DNA from: CAVSCR01 sp963726575
GTDB lineage: Bacteria; Actinomycetota; Actinomycetes; JAHEKZ01
Direction of reading: 5' to 3'
DNA: 64,000 nucleotides
Assembly (NCBI GenBank): GCA_963726575.1
Contig: CAVSCR010000005.1
Span: 248,001-312,000 of the forward strand
The notes beneath the pieces are model-generated. The model did no database searches. It was not told the DNA's origin and was given only the letters and a program-made list of their open reading frames with translations. Made by a program: the position numbers and the translations under genes. Position 1 is the first letter of the stretch, and every line of letters starts with the position of its first letter. Shown piece after piece: positions 26,675 to 37,512 of this stretch.

Positions 26675-27736
26675 GTGACGATTCGCGTGGGCATCAACGG
26701 TTTCGGCCGGATCGGCCGCAACTTCACCAGGGCTGTGTTGCAGCAACAGGAACCGGGCGGGAAGCTCGGCGAGCTGGTGCGCTGGGCCCTTGGTGAGGGT
26801 CAGCCGATCGAGATCGTCGGCGTCAACGACCTGACCGACGTGGCAACGTCGGCCTACCTCCTGAAGTACGACTCGATCCTGGGACCACTGCGTACCGAGG
26901 TCGATGTGGACGGCGACGCGCTGGTCGTCGGCGGTCACCGGATCCCGGTGAGCCGCCAGACCGACCCGGCGCAGTTGACCTGGGGTGCCCTGGGCGCCGA
27001 CATCGTGCTGGAGTCCACAGGCCACTTCAGCAGCGCCGAAGGTGCGGCCAAGCACCTCGCGGCCGGCGCCCGCAAGGTGGTCATCTCGGCTCCGGCCTCG
27101 GGCGACGTCGTCACCGTGGTCATGGGCGTCAACCACGAGACGTACGACCCGGCGAAGGACACGATCATCTCGAACGCGTCGTGCACGACGAACTGCCTGG
27201 CGCCCATGGCCAAGGTGCTGCACGAGGAGTTCGGCATCGTCCGTGGCCTCATGACCACGATCCACTCCTACACGAACGACCAGGTGATCCTCGACTTCCC
27301 GCACAAGGACCTGCGACGGGCCCGAGCCGCGGCGATCAACATGATCCCGACCTCGACCGGTGCGGCGAAGGCGATCGGCCTGGTTCTGCCCGACCTCAAA
27401 GGAAAGCTCGACGGCTACGCGATGCGGGTGCCGACACCGACCGGCTCGGCCACCGACCTCACCGTCAACCTGGCGAAGTCGGCGTCGGTCGCCGACATCA
27501 ACGGGGCCATGCGGGCAGCCGCCGAGGGCCAGCTCAGCGGAATCCTCAGGTACACCGAGGACCCCATCGTCAGCACCGACATCATCACCGACCCCGCGTC
27601 GTGCATCTTCGACTCCGGACTGACCAGCGCGATCGACGACATGGCCAAGGTGGTCGGGTGGTACGACAACGAGTGGGGCTACTCGAACCGGCTGACGGAC
27701 CTGGTCCGCTATGTCGGCGCCGGGCTCGACGGCTGA
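26675..27736 (+). CDS. gap: type I glyceraldehyde-3-phosphate dehydrogenase with N-terminal insertion
   Basis: GAPDH makes 1,3-bisphosphoglycerate with NAD(P). The dinucleotide motif GINGFGRIGRNF opens the protein, the catalytic Cys is C170 in SNASCTTNCLAPM, and C-terminal WYDNEWGYSNRL is intact. The GTG at 26675 gives 353 residues. Usual actinobacterial forms are about 335: after RIGRNFTRAVLQQ this protein has some 16 extra residues (roughly 24-42, EPGGKLGELVRWALGEGQP) before the normal IEIVGVNDLTD. The frame stays open and the rest aligns, so this looks like a genuine insertion near the NAD-binding loop. pgk follows 8 bp later. Confidence 0.95.
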   Translation: MTIRVGINGFGRIGRNFTRAVLQQQEPGGKLGELVRWALGEGQPIEIVGVNDLTDVATSAYLLKYDSILGPLRTEVDVDGDALVVGGHRIPVSRQTDPAQLTWGALGADIVLESTGHFSSAEGAAKHLAAGARKVVISAPASGDVVTVVMGVNHETYDPAKDTIISNASCTTNCLAPMAKVLHEEFGIVRGLMTTIHSYTNDQVILDFPHKDLRRARAAAINMIPTSTGAAKAIGLVLPDLKGKLDGYAMRVPTPTGSATDLTVNLAKSASVADINGAMRAAAEGQLSGILRYTEDPIVSTDIITDPASCIFDSGLTSAIDDMAKVVGWYDNEWGYSNRLTDLVRYVGAGLDG

Positions 27737-27743
27737 CCAGCTG

Positions 27744-28931
27744 ATGCGAACGGTCGACGACCTCGAGGTGTCGGGTCGCCGAATCCTGGTGCGGGCCGAC
27801 CTCAACGTGCCCATGGCCGACGGCCGGATCACCGACGACCGCCGGATCCGCGCCGCCCTGCCCACGATCCAGCTGTTGCGCGACCACGGCGCCCGCGTCG
27901 CGGTGGTCTCGCACCTGGGTCGACCCAAGGGTCGGGTGGTCCCCGAGCTCTCGTTGGCCCCGATCGCGGCCCGGCTCGGGGAGCTGTCCGGTCTTGACGT
28001 GAAGTTCGCCACCGACGTGGTCGGTGACAGTGCGCACGCGGCGTGCGCCAACGTCGGCCAGGACGAGGTGGCGCTGCTCGAGAACGTGCGGTTCGACGCG
28101 CGGGAGACCGAACGCGACGACGCCCAACGCGGCGCCCTCGCCGACGAGCTCGCGAGCCTGGCCGACGGATTCGTCAGTGACGGCTTCGGGGTGCTGCACC
28201 GCAAGCAGGCCAGCGTCTACGACCTCGCCCTACGGCTGCCGAGCGCAGCGGGGCTGCTCGTCGCGAGCGAGGTGGCCGTACTGCGTCAGTTGACCCGTGA
28301 TCCGCGGCGCCCCTTCACGGTGGTGCTCGGCGGGTCGAAGGTGTCCGACAAGCTCGGGGTGATCACCAACCTGATCCCGAGGGTCGACCGGCTCGTGATC
28401 GGCGGCGGGATGGCCTTCACGTTCCTGGCCGCCCTCGGGTGCGAGGTGGGGACGTCGCTGCTGGAGGCCGATCGGCTCGACGACGTGCGGGGCTTGCTCG
28501 ACCAGTCGGCTGCCCGGGGCGTCGAGGTGCTGCTGCCCAGTGACGTGGTCGTGGCCGACACGTTCGCGGCCGACGCCGTGGCGTCCGTGGTGGCAGCCGA
28601 TGCGATCCCGGCCGACCAGCGGGGTCTGGACATCGGTCCGGTCACCCGCGAACAGTTCGCCACCGCGATCGAGTCGTCGGCCACCGTGTTCTGGAACGGC
28701 CCGATGGGCGTCTTCGAGTTCCCGGCCTTCGCGGCGGGCACCCAACGCGTCGCAGAGGCGCTCACCCGGGTCGCCGGACTGACGGTGGTCGGCGGGGGCG
28801 ACTCGGCCGCGGCCGTTCGTCTGCTGGGCTTCCCCGACGACGCGTTCGGACACATCTCGACCGGGGGCGGCGCGTCCCTGGAGTTCCTTGAGGGCAAACC
28901 CCTCCCCGGCCTGGAAGTCCTGGAGGACTGA
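27744..28931 (+). CDS. pgk: phosphoglycerate kinase
   Basis: Pgk transfers phosphate from 1,3-bisphosphoglycerate to ADP. Motifs are RILVRADLNVPMADGRITDDRR at the N-terminus, HLGRPKGR, LLENVRFDARE, GGSKVSDKLGVI, the nucleotide-site VFWNGPMGVFE and the C-terminal GGGDSAAAV. The ATG at 27744 gives 395 residues, the family norm; an in-frame ATG at 27711 lies inside gap and is less likely. It is followed after 4 bp by tpiA. Confidence 0.97.
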   Translation: MRTVDDLEVSGRRILVRADLNVPMADGRITDDRRIRAALPTIQLLRDHGARVAVVSHLGRPKGRVVPELSLAPIAARLGELSGLDVKFATDVVGDSAHAACANVGQDEVALLENVRFDARETERDDAQRGALADELASLADGFVSDGFGVLHRKQASVYDLALRLPSAAGLLVASEVAVLRQLTRDPRRPFTVVLGGSKVSDKLGVITNLIPRVDRLVIGGGMAFTFLAALGCEVGTSLLEADRLDDVRGLLDQSAARGVEVLLPSDVVVADTFAADAVASVVAADAIPADQRGLDIGPVTREQFATAIESSATVFWNGPMGVFEFPAFAAGTQRVAEALTRVAGLTVVGGGDSAAAVRLLGFPDDAFGHISTGGGASLEFLEGKPLPGLEVLED

Positions 28932-28935
28932 TCGC

Positions 28936-29730
28936 GTGGTTGCGCAGCGCACGCCGCTGATGGCGGGCAACTGGAAGATGAACCTGAACCACCTGGAGGC
29001 GATCCGGCTGGTGCAGGACCTGGCCTTCCGGCTGACCGACGACGACCTGGCCGCGGTCGAGGTCGTGGTACTGCCCCCGTTCACCGACGTCCGGTCGGTG
29101 CAGACGTTGGTCGACGCCGACCACCTCGGGCTGCGGTACGGTGCCCAGGACCTGTCGCCGCACGACTCGGGGGCGTTCACCGGAGAGATCTCGGCGCCCA
29201 TGCTGGCCAAGCTCGGCTGCCGCTACGTGGTCGTCGGTCACTCCGAACGGCGCGAGCACCAGGGCGAGTCCGACGCCTTGGTCAACGCCAAGGCGCGAGC
29301 GGCGCTGCGGCACGGGATCACCCCCATCGTCTGCGTGGGCGAGCCGTTGGACGTGCGGCAGGCGGGCGAGCATCTGCACCATGTGCACGCGCAGGTGGCG
29401 GGCTCGCTCGCGGACCTGACCGACGAGCAGGTGGCCGGCCTGGTGGTGGCCTACGAGCCGGTCTGGGCCATCGGCACGGGCGAGGTGGCTACCCCCGAAG
29501 ATGCCCAGGAGGTCTGCGCTGCCATCCGCGCGCAGATCGGCACCACGACCGGCGAGGCATCGGGGGAGCAGGTCCGTATCCTCTACGGCGGCTCGGTGAA
29601 GTCCGACACCGCGCCGGGGCTGATGGCACAACCCGACGTCGACGGTGGGCTGGTCGGCGGGGCCAGTCTCCAGGCCGAGCAGTTCGTCCAGATCGTGCGG
29701 TATCGCCAGGGCGGCGGCGCCCCGGCGTGA
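28936..29730 (+). CDS. tpiA: triosephosphate isomerase
   Basis: TpiA interconverts dihydroxyacetone phosphate and glyceraldehyde 3-phosphate. The active-site elements are all present: N and K in AGNWKMN, catalytic His in VVGHSERRE, catalytic Glu in VAYEPVWAIGTG, and the phosphate loop ILYGGSVK. The GTG at 28936 gives 264 residues. It ends the gap-pgk-tpiA operon; secG follows after 106 bp. Confidence 0.97.
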   Translation: MVAQRTPLMAGNWKMNLNHLEAIRLVQDLAFRLTDDDLAAVEVVVLPPFTDVRSVQTLVDADHLGLRYGAQDLSPHDSGAFTGEISAPMLAKLGCRYVVVGHSERREHQGESDALVNAKARAALRHGITPIVCVGEPLDVRQAGEHLHHVHAQVAGSLADLTDEQVAGLVVAYEPVWAIGTGEVATPEDAQEVCAAIRAQIGTTTGEASGEQVRILYGGSVKSDTAPGLMAQPDVDGGLVGGASLQAEQFVQIVRYRQGGGAPA

Positions 29731-29802
29731 GTTCCCGGTCTATCCTGGCAACGGCTCGGCAGTCCCCATGGTCTGCTGGTCAGGCCGAACCGGACGGTCG
29801 AA

Positions 29803-29818
29803 GGGTCAGTCGTGACCC
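29803..29818. promoter_or_regulatory. GGGTCA-N4-TGACCC inverted repeat before secG
   Basis: GGGTCA (29803-29808) and TGACCC (29813-29818) form a perfect 6-bp inverted repeat with a 4-bp spacer, ending 18 bp before the secG GTG and just upstream of its GAGGAG ribosome site. It could be an operator or a small RNA hairpin affecting translation. A TATCCT -10-like hexamer lies at 29741-29746. Confidence 0.35.
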
Positions 29819-29836
29819 GTACGAGGAGCGCGTGAC

Positions 29837-30079
29837 GTGGACTGGGTGACGGTGGCGGTCGGCGGGGTGCTGGTGATCACCAGCGTGCTGCTGATCGTGC
29901 TCGTGCTCCTGCACAAGGGCAAGGGCGGCGGGCTGTCGGACATGTTCGGCGGCGGATTCAGCAGTTCTTATGGCGGATCCTCGGTCGTCGAGCGCAATCT
30001 GGACCGGATCACCGTGGCGATCGGGATCGTGTGGTTCGCGGCCATCGTGGCCGCGGGCCTGTTGATGAAGACCAACTGA
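29837..30079 (+). CDS. secG: preprotein translocase subunit SecG
   Basis: SecG is the small accessory membrane subunit of the SecYEG channel. The 80-residue protein has two hydrophobic segments (VAVGGVLVITSVLLIVLVLL and VAIGIVWFAAIVAAGLLM) separated by the characteristic Gly/Ser loop LHKGKGGGLSDMFGGGF. The GTG start follows GAGGAG. secG after tpiA is the standard actinobacterial position. Confidence 0.95.
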   Translation: MDWVTVAVGGVLVITSVLLIVLVLLHKGKGGGLSDMFGGGFSSSYGGSSVVERNLDRITVAIGIVWFAAIVAAGLLMKTN

Positions 30080-30129
30080 CCAACTGACCAACGCCCCGAC
30101 CCCGCGTCGGCGAACAAGGAGACGATGGC

Positions 30130-30465
30130 TTGTCCAGTGGCAGCGCGATCCGTGGCAGCCGTGTCGGGGCCGGTCCGATGGGAGAGGCGGAGCGCGGTGA
30201 GCCAGCGCCCCGGCGTCGGATCGCCTACTTCTGCGCCAACGCGCACGAGAGCCGGCCCAGCTTCGCCGACGACGTAGACCCGCCGATGACGTGGGACTGC
30301 CCCCGCTGCGGCCTCCCCGCCGGTCGCGACCGGGAGAACCCTCCGGCCGCACCGAAGAACGAGCCGTACAAGACCCACCTTGCCTACGTGAAGGAACGCC
30401 GCTCCGACGCCGATGGCGCGGCCATCTTGGCCGAGGCCCTCGCGAAGCTGCGCGGCGAGGACTGA
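30130..30465 (+). CDS. rbpA: RNA polymerase-binding protein RbpA (TTG start)
   Basis: RbpA binds RNA polymerase and the principal sigma factor and stabilises the open complex in actinobacteria. The N-terminal IRGSRVGAGPMGEAERGE matches one RbpA branch. A zinc-site pattern is visible (C-x3-H in CANAH, C-x2-C in CPRC), and the C-terminal sigma-contacting segment follows (THLAYVKERRSDADG). The start is unusual: TTG at 30130, eight bases after AAGGAG. An ATG at 30125 is out of frame by two bases. If two bases (TG) were absent, that ATG would read MASSGSAIRGSR, as in relatives. Confidence 0.9.
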   Translation: MSSGSAIRGSRVGAGPMGEAERGEPAPRRRIAYFCANAHESRPSFADDVDPPMTWDCPRCGLPAGRDRENPPAAPKNEPYKTHLAYVKERRSDADGAAILAEALAKLRGED

Positions 30466-30499
30466 GATCGGCGGGCGGTAGGGCCGTCCGACCGGTGAC

Positions 30500-31279
30500 C
30501 TAGGGGGAGGCGAGCCGGCTGAGCTCCTGCGGCAGCAGGGCAGCAGCTGCTCGGTCCAGCATGAACACGGTGCGCGCGTCGCCCCGCGCCGCCGCAGCCG
30601 GTACCTGGACCGCACCGGCGCCCGTGAGGGCCAGATGGACTGCCCGTGCCGGTGCGGAACCGGAGCTGACCAGCCACACCTCGGTCGTGTTGGACAAACT
30701 GCCCAACGTCAGCGTGACCCGCACAGTCGGTGGTCGCGGGGCGCCACGGACCGCGCAGACCGGTCGCTCGTCGTAGCCGGCGGGTTGTTCGGGGAAGACG
30801 CCGGCCACCGAACCGTCGGCGCCGACGACCAGAATCGTGAGGTCGAAGTGCGGCGTCGGCCCATGGTCGATGACCTCGCGGGCGGCCGCGAGGTCGCGGG
30901 CGTACTGCGCCGCCGCCTCGTCCACGTCGAGCCCTGGAGTCGTCGCCGGGATCGGGTGGAGGCGCGCGCCGGATGCCTGCGTGCCTACGTGGCCGAAGAG
31001 TGCGTGGACCGCGCGCCGATCTGCGCGCGACGGATCACCCGCGGCGGCCCAGGCGTCGTCGGCCCACCAGACCTCCAACGCCGACCAGTCGACGCCGTCT
31101 CGGGCCGGAGAGGCCGCCACGGCTGACAGGACATCGTCGACGAAGCGGTCGCCAGCCAGCAGCAGACGTGCCTGGCCTGCGGCGGCTTGACGCTCCACCA
31201 GTGTGGTGACCAGCCGGGCCGCGACGGCCTGCGCCAGGAGTCGTTCGTCCCGGACGACGAACACGCTGGGAGCAGTCAT
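30500..31279 (-). CDS. pgl: 6-phosphogluconolactonase
   Basis: Pgl hydrolyses 6-phosphogluconolactone in the oxidative pentose phosphate pathway. The 259-residue protein has the family core: ARLLLAGDRFVDDVLSAV, WWADDAWAAAGDPSRADRRAV and FDLTILVVGADGSVAGVFPE. The usual G-DEER-type stretch is here WADDAW-like and somewhat diverged. The ATG at 31279 overlaps the tal stop by 4 bp (ATGA). In most actinobacteria zwf and opcA lie between tal and pgl; they are missing here. Confidence 0.86.
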   Translation of the reverse strand: MTAPSVFVVRDERLLAQAVAARLVTTLVERQAAAGQARLLLAGDRFVDDVLSAVAASPARDGVDWSALEVWWADDAWAAAGDPSRADRRAVHALFGHVGTQASGARLHPIPATTPGLDVDEAAAQYARDLAAAREVIDHGPTPHFDLTILVVGADGSVAGVFPEQPAGYDERPVCAVRGAPRPPTVRVTLTLGSLSNTTEVWLVSSGSAPARAVHLALTGAGAVQVPAAAARGDARTVFMLDRAAAALLPQELSRLASP

Positions 31280-32381
31280 GTCCTCGCGCGCTGCAGAGCC
31301 TCGGACACGGCGACCAGGAGCTGCTCCCACGACGCGGTGAACGAGTCGACGCCGGCGGACTCCAGGTCTGCCACGACGTCCGCGTAGTCCACGCCGCAGT
31401 CAGCCAGGGCGTCGATCACCTCACGTGCGTCGTCGTAGTTCGGCGTGATCGTGTCCGGTGCGATCTCGGCGTGGTCAGCCACTGCCTGCAGGGTCGCCTC
31501 AGGCATGGTGTTGACGCAGCCGCGGGCCACGAGACCCCCGACGTACAACGTGTCGTCGTACGCCGGGTTCTTGGTGCTCGTCGAGGCCCACAGTGGTCGC
31601 TGCGGCTGGGCGCCGACGTCGGCCAGCCGCGCCCACCGCGACGAGCCCAAGAGCTCCCGATGATGTTGGTACGCCAGGCGCGCGTTCGCGACGGCCGCGC
31701 GACCCTGCAGCGCGAGAGCCTCGGGACTGCCGTCCTTGGCCAGCAGCGGGTCGATCGCGGAGTCGAGGCGACTGACGAAGAAGGAGGCGACACTGGCGAG
31801 GCGGGAGATGTCGCGACCGGCCGACCTCGCCTGCTCCAAGCCGGCCAGCCACGCCTGCATCACCTCGGCATAGCGGGCCAAGCCGAAGATCAGCGTGACG
31901 TTGACGTTGATCCCCGCTGCCAGCGTCGCGGTGATGGCGGGCAGGCCCTGGACGGTCGCCGGGATCTTCACCATGAGGTTCGGCCGGGCCACCTCGCCCC
32001 ACAGCTGGGCGGCCTGCGAGATGGTCGCCGCAGTGTCCCGTGCCAGTCGTGGGTCGACCTCCAAGGAGACGAAGCCATCGCGGCCGTTGGTCCGGGTGTG
32101 CACCTGCGCGAGCACGTCGCAGGCGTCACGTACGTCTCGGGTCGTCAGCTCTCCGACGGCGAGTTCGGCCGTCGCGCCGGAGGCCGCCAGGACCCGTAGG
32201 TCGTCGGCGTAGTCCGCGCCGGCGCCGATGGACTTGTGGAAGATCGACGGGTTGCTCGTGACTCCAGTCACGTCCGACGCCGACACCAGGTCACGCAACG
32301 AGCCGCTGGTGAGCCGCTGCCGTCCGAGATCGTCCAGCCACAACGAGACGCCGGCGTTCGCCAGCAGGGTCAAAGGCGAGG

Positions 32382-32385
<4 letters not shown>
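31276..32385 (-). CDS. tal: transaldolase
   Basis: Transaldolase moves a dihydroxyacetone unit between sugar phosphates in the non-oxidative pentose phosphate pathway. The Schiff-base Lys is in RPNLMVKIPATVQG; other family segments are SLWLDDLGRQRLTSG, VTSNPSIFHKSI and LWASTSTKNPAYDDTLYV. The 369 residues match the long actinobacterial type. It overlaps tkt by 4 bp upstream and pgl by 4 bp downstream. Confidence 0.96.
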
Positions 32386-34529
<2,144 letters not shown>

Positions 34530-34574
34530 CGTCGGCGAGCCTAGCGGTCGGTCGCGGGGTGCCGGTCGGGCCGA

Positions 34575-35924
34575 TCAGACCTCGGGCACCCAGGTGCTCC
34601 CCGGCGCGACGTCGCCGGGGAGCACGGTTCCGGTCGGTGCCGGACCGAACCGGATGACGACGCCGAAACCGCCCTCGGGTGCCTTGACGATGGACAGCGA
34701 CCCGCCGCTGGCGTCTGCGGTGCGTCGCACGATGTCGAGGCCGAGGCCCGACGACCCGGCGCCCGAGGTCCCGCGGCTGACCACGCCGGCGTGCGGCTGT
34801 CCCGCGCCACTGTCCTGCACCACCAGCTGTGCCCCACCGCCGGGGTGCGGCTGCAGACTCACGGTGAACGGTGTACCGGTGGGGGTGTGCTGGAACACGT
34901 TGCCCACGACCGCGTCGAGGGCTGTTGCCACGTCTGGGCCGCTGCAGCGGATCAGTACCGGTGTCCCGGCCACGTCCACGTGCATCTCGCGTTGTTGGTC
35001 CTGCGCGAGAACGGCCCAGAACCGACATCGGTCACGGACCACGCTCGACGCATCGCAGTAGGCGCCACCGCGCTCGCCCACCGGTCGCCGCGCCTCGCGG
35101 ATCACCTCATCGACTCCGGCGGATACGGCATCGGCATCGGCGACCAGTCGCGCGCGCTCCTCGGGATCGGTGAGTCCCTCGCTGTCCAGTCGCAGCGCGG
35201 TCACCGGGGTCCGCAGCCGGTGGGCGAGGTCAGCCACCACCTCGCGTTCGGCCGCCAGCAGGTCGGCGATCCGTCGGGCCAGCCGGTTGAGCTCCTCGCC
35301 CACCGCCTTGACCTCAGGTGGCCCGGCCGGACGGACTCGAGCCGACAGGTCACCGGCGGCCAGGGCGTCGGCCGTGCGCGCGAGGTCGCGCACCGGGCGG
35401 ACGAACGAGCGCGCTACCAGGGACCCCACGGCCAGGCCGAGCGCCAGCAGCACAGTGCCGAGGCCCAGCAGGATCAGGCGGGCCCGTACGACGCCCTCGT
35501 TCAGCTCGTGGCCGGGGACCAGCACCCGGATCACTGCAGTTCCCTTCTGGCCGCCACTGTCCAGACCTTGCACCGGCACCACCAGCTCCAGGCCGGCGTC
35601 GGTCAGCACGCTGAACGACCTGAGCTGCTCGGCCGCCAGCTTGACCGACTCGGTCCGTTTGGCAGGTGCCCCGAGGACGGTGCCGTCGGGCATGAACACC
35701 GTGACCGGCGGGTTGCCGCCTCCGTTGACGCGCTCGATGGACAGCTTGAGGTCGTTGCGACCGACCGTGCCGACCAGCGGCACCAAGGTCTGGATCTCGA
35801 GGGTGGCCGCGCTCTCGGCCCGGTTGGCCGCCACCTCCTTGACGAACACCGACAGCGGCAGCAAGAAGGCGAGCAGCACCAGCGAGATGGCCGCACCGAC
35901 GGTGAGCAGGATCCGACGACGCAC
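34575..35924 (-). CDS. HAMP-domain sensor histidine kinase
   Basis: This membrane sensor has two transmembrane segments (about residues 4-28 and 149-171) flanking a ~120-residue extracytoplasmic sensing region, then HAMP (172-225) and HisKA with phospho-acceptor H235 in DLAHRLRTPVTALRLD. The ATPase has N box VVGNVFQHTP, G1 QDSGAGQ and G2 GLGLDIVRR. The GTG at 35924, 4 bp after the response-regulator stop, gives 449 residues; a longer frame from 35963 would overlap the regulator. The sensor region has no Cys pair or recognised domain. It pairs with the regulator next to it; the signal is unknown. Confidence 0.92.
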   Translation of the reverse strand: MRRRILLTVGAAISLVLLAFLLPLSVFVKEVAANRAESAATLEIQTLVPLVGTVGRNDLKLSIERVNGGGNPPVTVFMPDGTVLGAPAKRTESVKLAAEQLRSFSVLTDAGLELVVPVQGLDSGGQKGTAVIRVLVPGHELNEGVVRARLILLGLGTVLLALGLAVGSLVARSFVRPVRDLARTADALAAGDLSARVRPAGPPEVKAVGEELNRLARRIADLLAAEREVVADLAHRLRTPVTALRLDSEGLTDPEERARLVADADAVSAGVDEVIREARRPVGERGGAYCDASSVVRDRCRFWAVLAQDQQREMHVDVAGTPVLIRCSGPDVATALDAVVGNVFQHTPTGTPFTVSLQPHPGGGAQLVVQDSGAGQPHAGVVSRGTSGAGSSGLGLDIVRRTADASGGSLSIVKAPEGGFGVVIRFGPAPTGTVLPGDVAPGSTWVPEV

Positions 35925-35928
35925 GGCG

Positions 35929-36612
35929 TCAGTGGACCGGTTGGACGAGCTTGACGCCCACACCCCGGACCGTCACGAGGAAGCGGGGTTCCTGAGCGGT
36001 TTCGCCGAGCTTGCGCCGCAGCCACGACAGGTGCACGTCGACGGTCTTCTCCGCGCCGCCGTACGGCTGCTGCCACACCTCGGACAGCAGCTCGCGTTTG
36101 CTCACGACCTGGCCCGGCCGTGCGGCGAGGTAGGCCAGCAGGTCGAACTCGCGCGGGCTCAGCTCCAACGCGATGTCGTCGAGGCTGACCTCGCGGGTGC
36201 GCGGGTCGATCCGCAGCCCGCCCACGACCAGGCTCGGGTCGACGTCGACTCCCGCGCTGCGCCGCAGCACCGCCCGGATCCGGGCGTCCAGCTGGTCGGC
36301 GCTGAACGGTTTGACCAGGTAGTCGTCGGCACCGGCGTTGAGCGCCCGCACCACCATCGCGTCATCGTCGCGGGCCGTGGCGACGATCACGGGCACCTGG
36401 CTGACGGCGCGCAGCATGCGCAGCAGGTCGGCTCCGTCCAGGTCCGGAAGCCCGAGGTCGAGCACGACGAGGTCGGGCCGGTCCTCCACCGCATGGCGCA
36501 ATCCGGACATCCCGTCCCCGGCGGAGGCAACCGCATGGCCGCGGTCGGTGAGCGCCCGGATCACCGCTGAACGGATCCCGGAGTCGTCCTCGACGACCAG
36601 CACATGCGCCAC
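35929..36612 (-). CDS. OmpR-family response regulator
   Basis: The receiver domain has acidic pocket VEDD at residues 7-10, phospho-acceptor D52 in VVLDLGLPDLDG, and the conserved Lys in YLVKPFS. The C-terminal winged helix includes LSPREFDLLAYLAARPGQVVSKRELL and VDVHLSWLRRKLGE. With 227 residues it is a standard DNA-binding regulator. It is transcribed with the kinase downstream and is divergent from the secreted-protein gene at 36778, so the 165-bp shared region probably holds its own binding site. Confidence 0.94.
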   Translation of the reverse strand: MAHVLVVEDDSGIRSAVIRALTDRGHAVASAGDGMSGLRHAVEDRPDLVVLDLGLPDLDGADLLRMLRAVSQVPVIVATARDDDAMVVRALNAGADDYLVKPFSADQLDARIRAVLRRSAGVDVDPSLVVGGLRIDPRTREVSLDDIALELSPREFDLLAYLAARPGQVVSKRELLSEVWQQPYGGAEKTVDVHLSWLRRKLGETAQEPRFLVTVRGVGVKLVQPVH

Positions 36613-36693
36613 CTGCCCACCGTAACCAGGTGTGACCGGCCGCCCGCGCAGGCGATCGGGTGACCGGAGGGTCGAGGCGACGTTTGGGCTGGG

Positions 36694-36711
36694 GTTAGCC
36701 CTCCCTTAAGG
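36694..36711. promoter_or_regulatory. possible response-regulator direct repeat
   Basis: GTTAGCC (36694-36700) and CTTAAGG (36705-36711) are related half-sites 11 bp apart, the helical spacing typical of OmpR-type tandem sites. They lie in the divergent gap between the response regulator and the secreted protein. CCTTAAGG within it is itself palindromic. This is a pattern match only. Confidence 0.3.
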
Positions 36712-36777
36712 CCTTTGGCATGAGGCCGATGCGACAGTTGTGCGAGCAGGGGGGATCTCGTGGGGGAGGAGGTGGAC

Positions 36778-37512
36778 ATGAGCCGTCAGTCGCGCACGCC
36801 CGGACGGCGGACTGCGCCGGGGACAGCCCGACGAGCTGCGTTGCGCGGTGGGGCCGTGCTCTGGGCCGTGTTCACCCTCGTGGCGGTGATTGCCGGCTTG
36901 GCAGCAGCGAGCTCGGTGGGCGGCGCCATCAACGGGGCCGCCTCGCGTCCGCGGACCCAGGCGCAGGTCCACGCCGCGCTGAACTCCCCGGGTAACGGGG
37001 CCGCGAGCAACACATCCGCGACACCGACGACGTCGCGGCCACCTCACGGCGCGACCCACCCCGGGCCACCGGCGAAGCCCCACCACGGCGGGCCCGGATC
37101 GACCGGCCAGGGTCCCACCGGCGTCGGCGGCACGACCGGTAGCGCGCAGCCCTCTGGTTCACCCAGCAGCCAGCCGAGCGACCAGACGCCGGGCCCCAGC
37201 TCGACACCTGGCGGCAACCACAACGGCGGGAACCACCACGGTGGCGGGGGCGGCCAGTCGGGTGCGCAACGTGCCACCTTGTCCTCCACCGGCGGCACAG
37301 TGGTGGCGTCATGCCGCAACGACCAGGTGACCCTGCTCACGTGGAGCCCGGCCATCGGCTACCGCGTCGACCAGGTGACGTCCGGGCCGACGAGCCAGGC
37401 GTCGATCCAGTTCCAGTCCGACAGCCACCACGACGTCACGATGCTGATCACTTGCGACAGCAACGGCGTACCGCGGGCCAGCGTGCACGGGGACAACCAC
37501 TCAGACGAGTGA
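36778..37512 (+). CDS. secreted or membrane-anchored protein with His/Gly/Pro-rich linker, unknown function
   Basis: From the ATG at 36778 (GGAGGAGG five bases upstream) the protein is 244 residues. An Arg-rich N-terminus precedes one hydrophobic segment (AVLWAVFTLVAVIAGLAAASS), so it is exported or anchored. Residues ~60-165 are low-complexity, rich in Pro, Gly, Ser, Thr and His, including GGNHNGGNHHGGGGG. A compact C-terminal domain of ~75 residues follows, with two Cys (VVASCRNDQ, LITCDSNG) that could form a disulfide, and TWSPAIGYRVDQV; similar tails occur in other actinobacterial secreted proteins. It is divergent from the two-component system and overlaps ctaA by 12 bp at its 3' end. 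The histidines could bind metal; that is inference. Confidence 0.75.
   Translation: MSRQSRTPGRRTAPGTARRAALRGGAVLWAVFTLVAVIAGLAAASSVGGAINGAASRPRTQAQVHAALNSPGNGAASNTSATPTTSRPPHGATHPGPPAKPHHGGPGSTGQGPTGVGGTTGSAQPSGSPSSQPSDQTPGPSSTPGGNHNGGNHHGGGGGQSGAQRATLSSTGGTVVASCRNDQVTLLTWSPAIGYRVDQVTSGPTSQASIQFQSDSHHDVTMLITCDSNGVPRASVHGDNHSDE

Noticed and set aside
34575..35924. Unusual H-box HRLRTP instead of HELRTP in the kinase
   Set aside because: The HRLRTP form is common in actinobacterial HAMP kinases; the N and G boxes are intact.
36760..36778. GTG at 36760 as start of the secreted protein
   Set aside because: The ATG at 36778 has a much better GGAGGAGG at ideal spacing.
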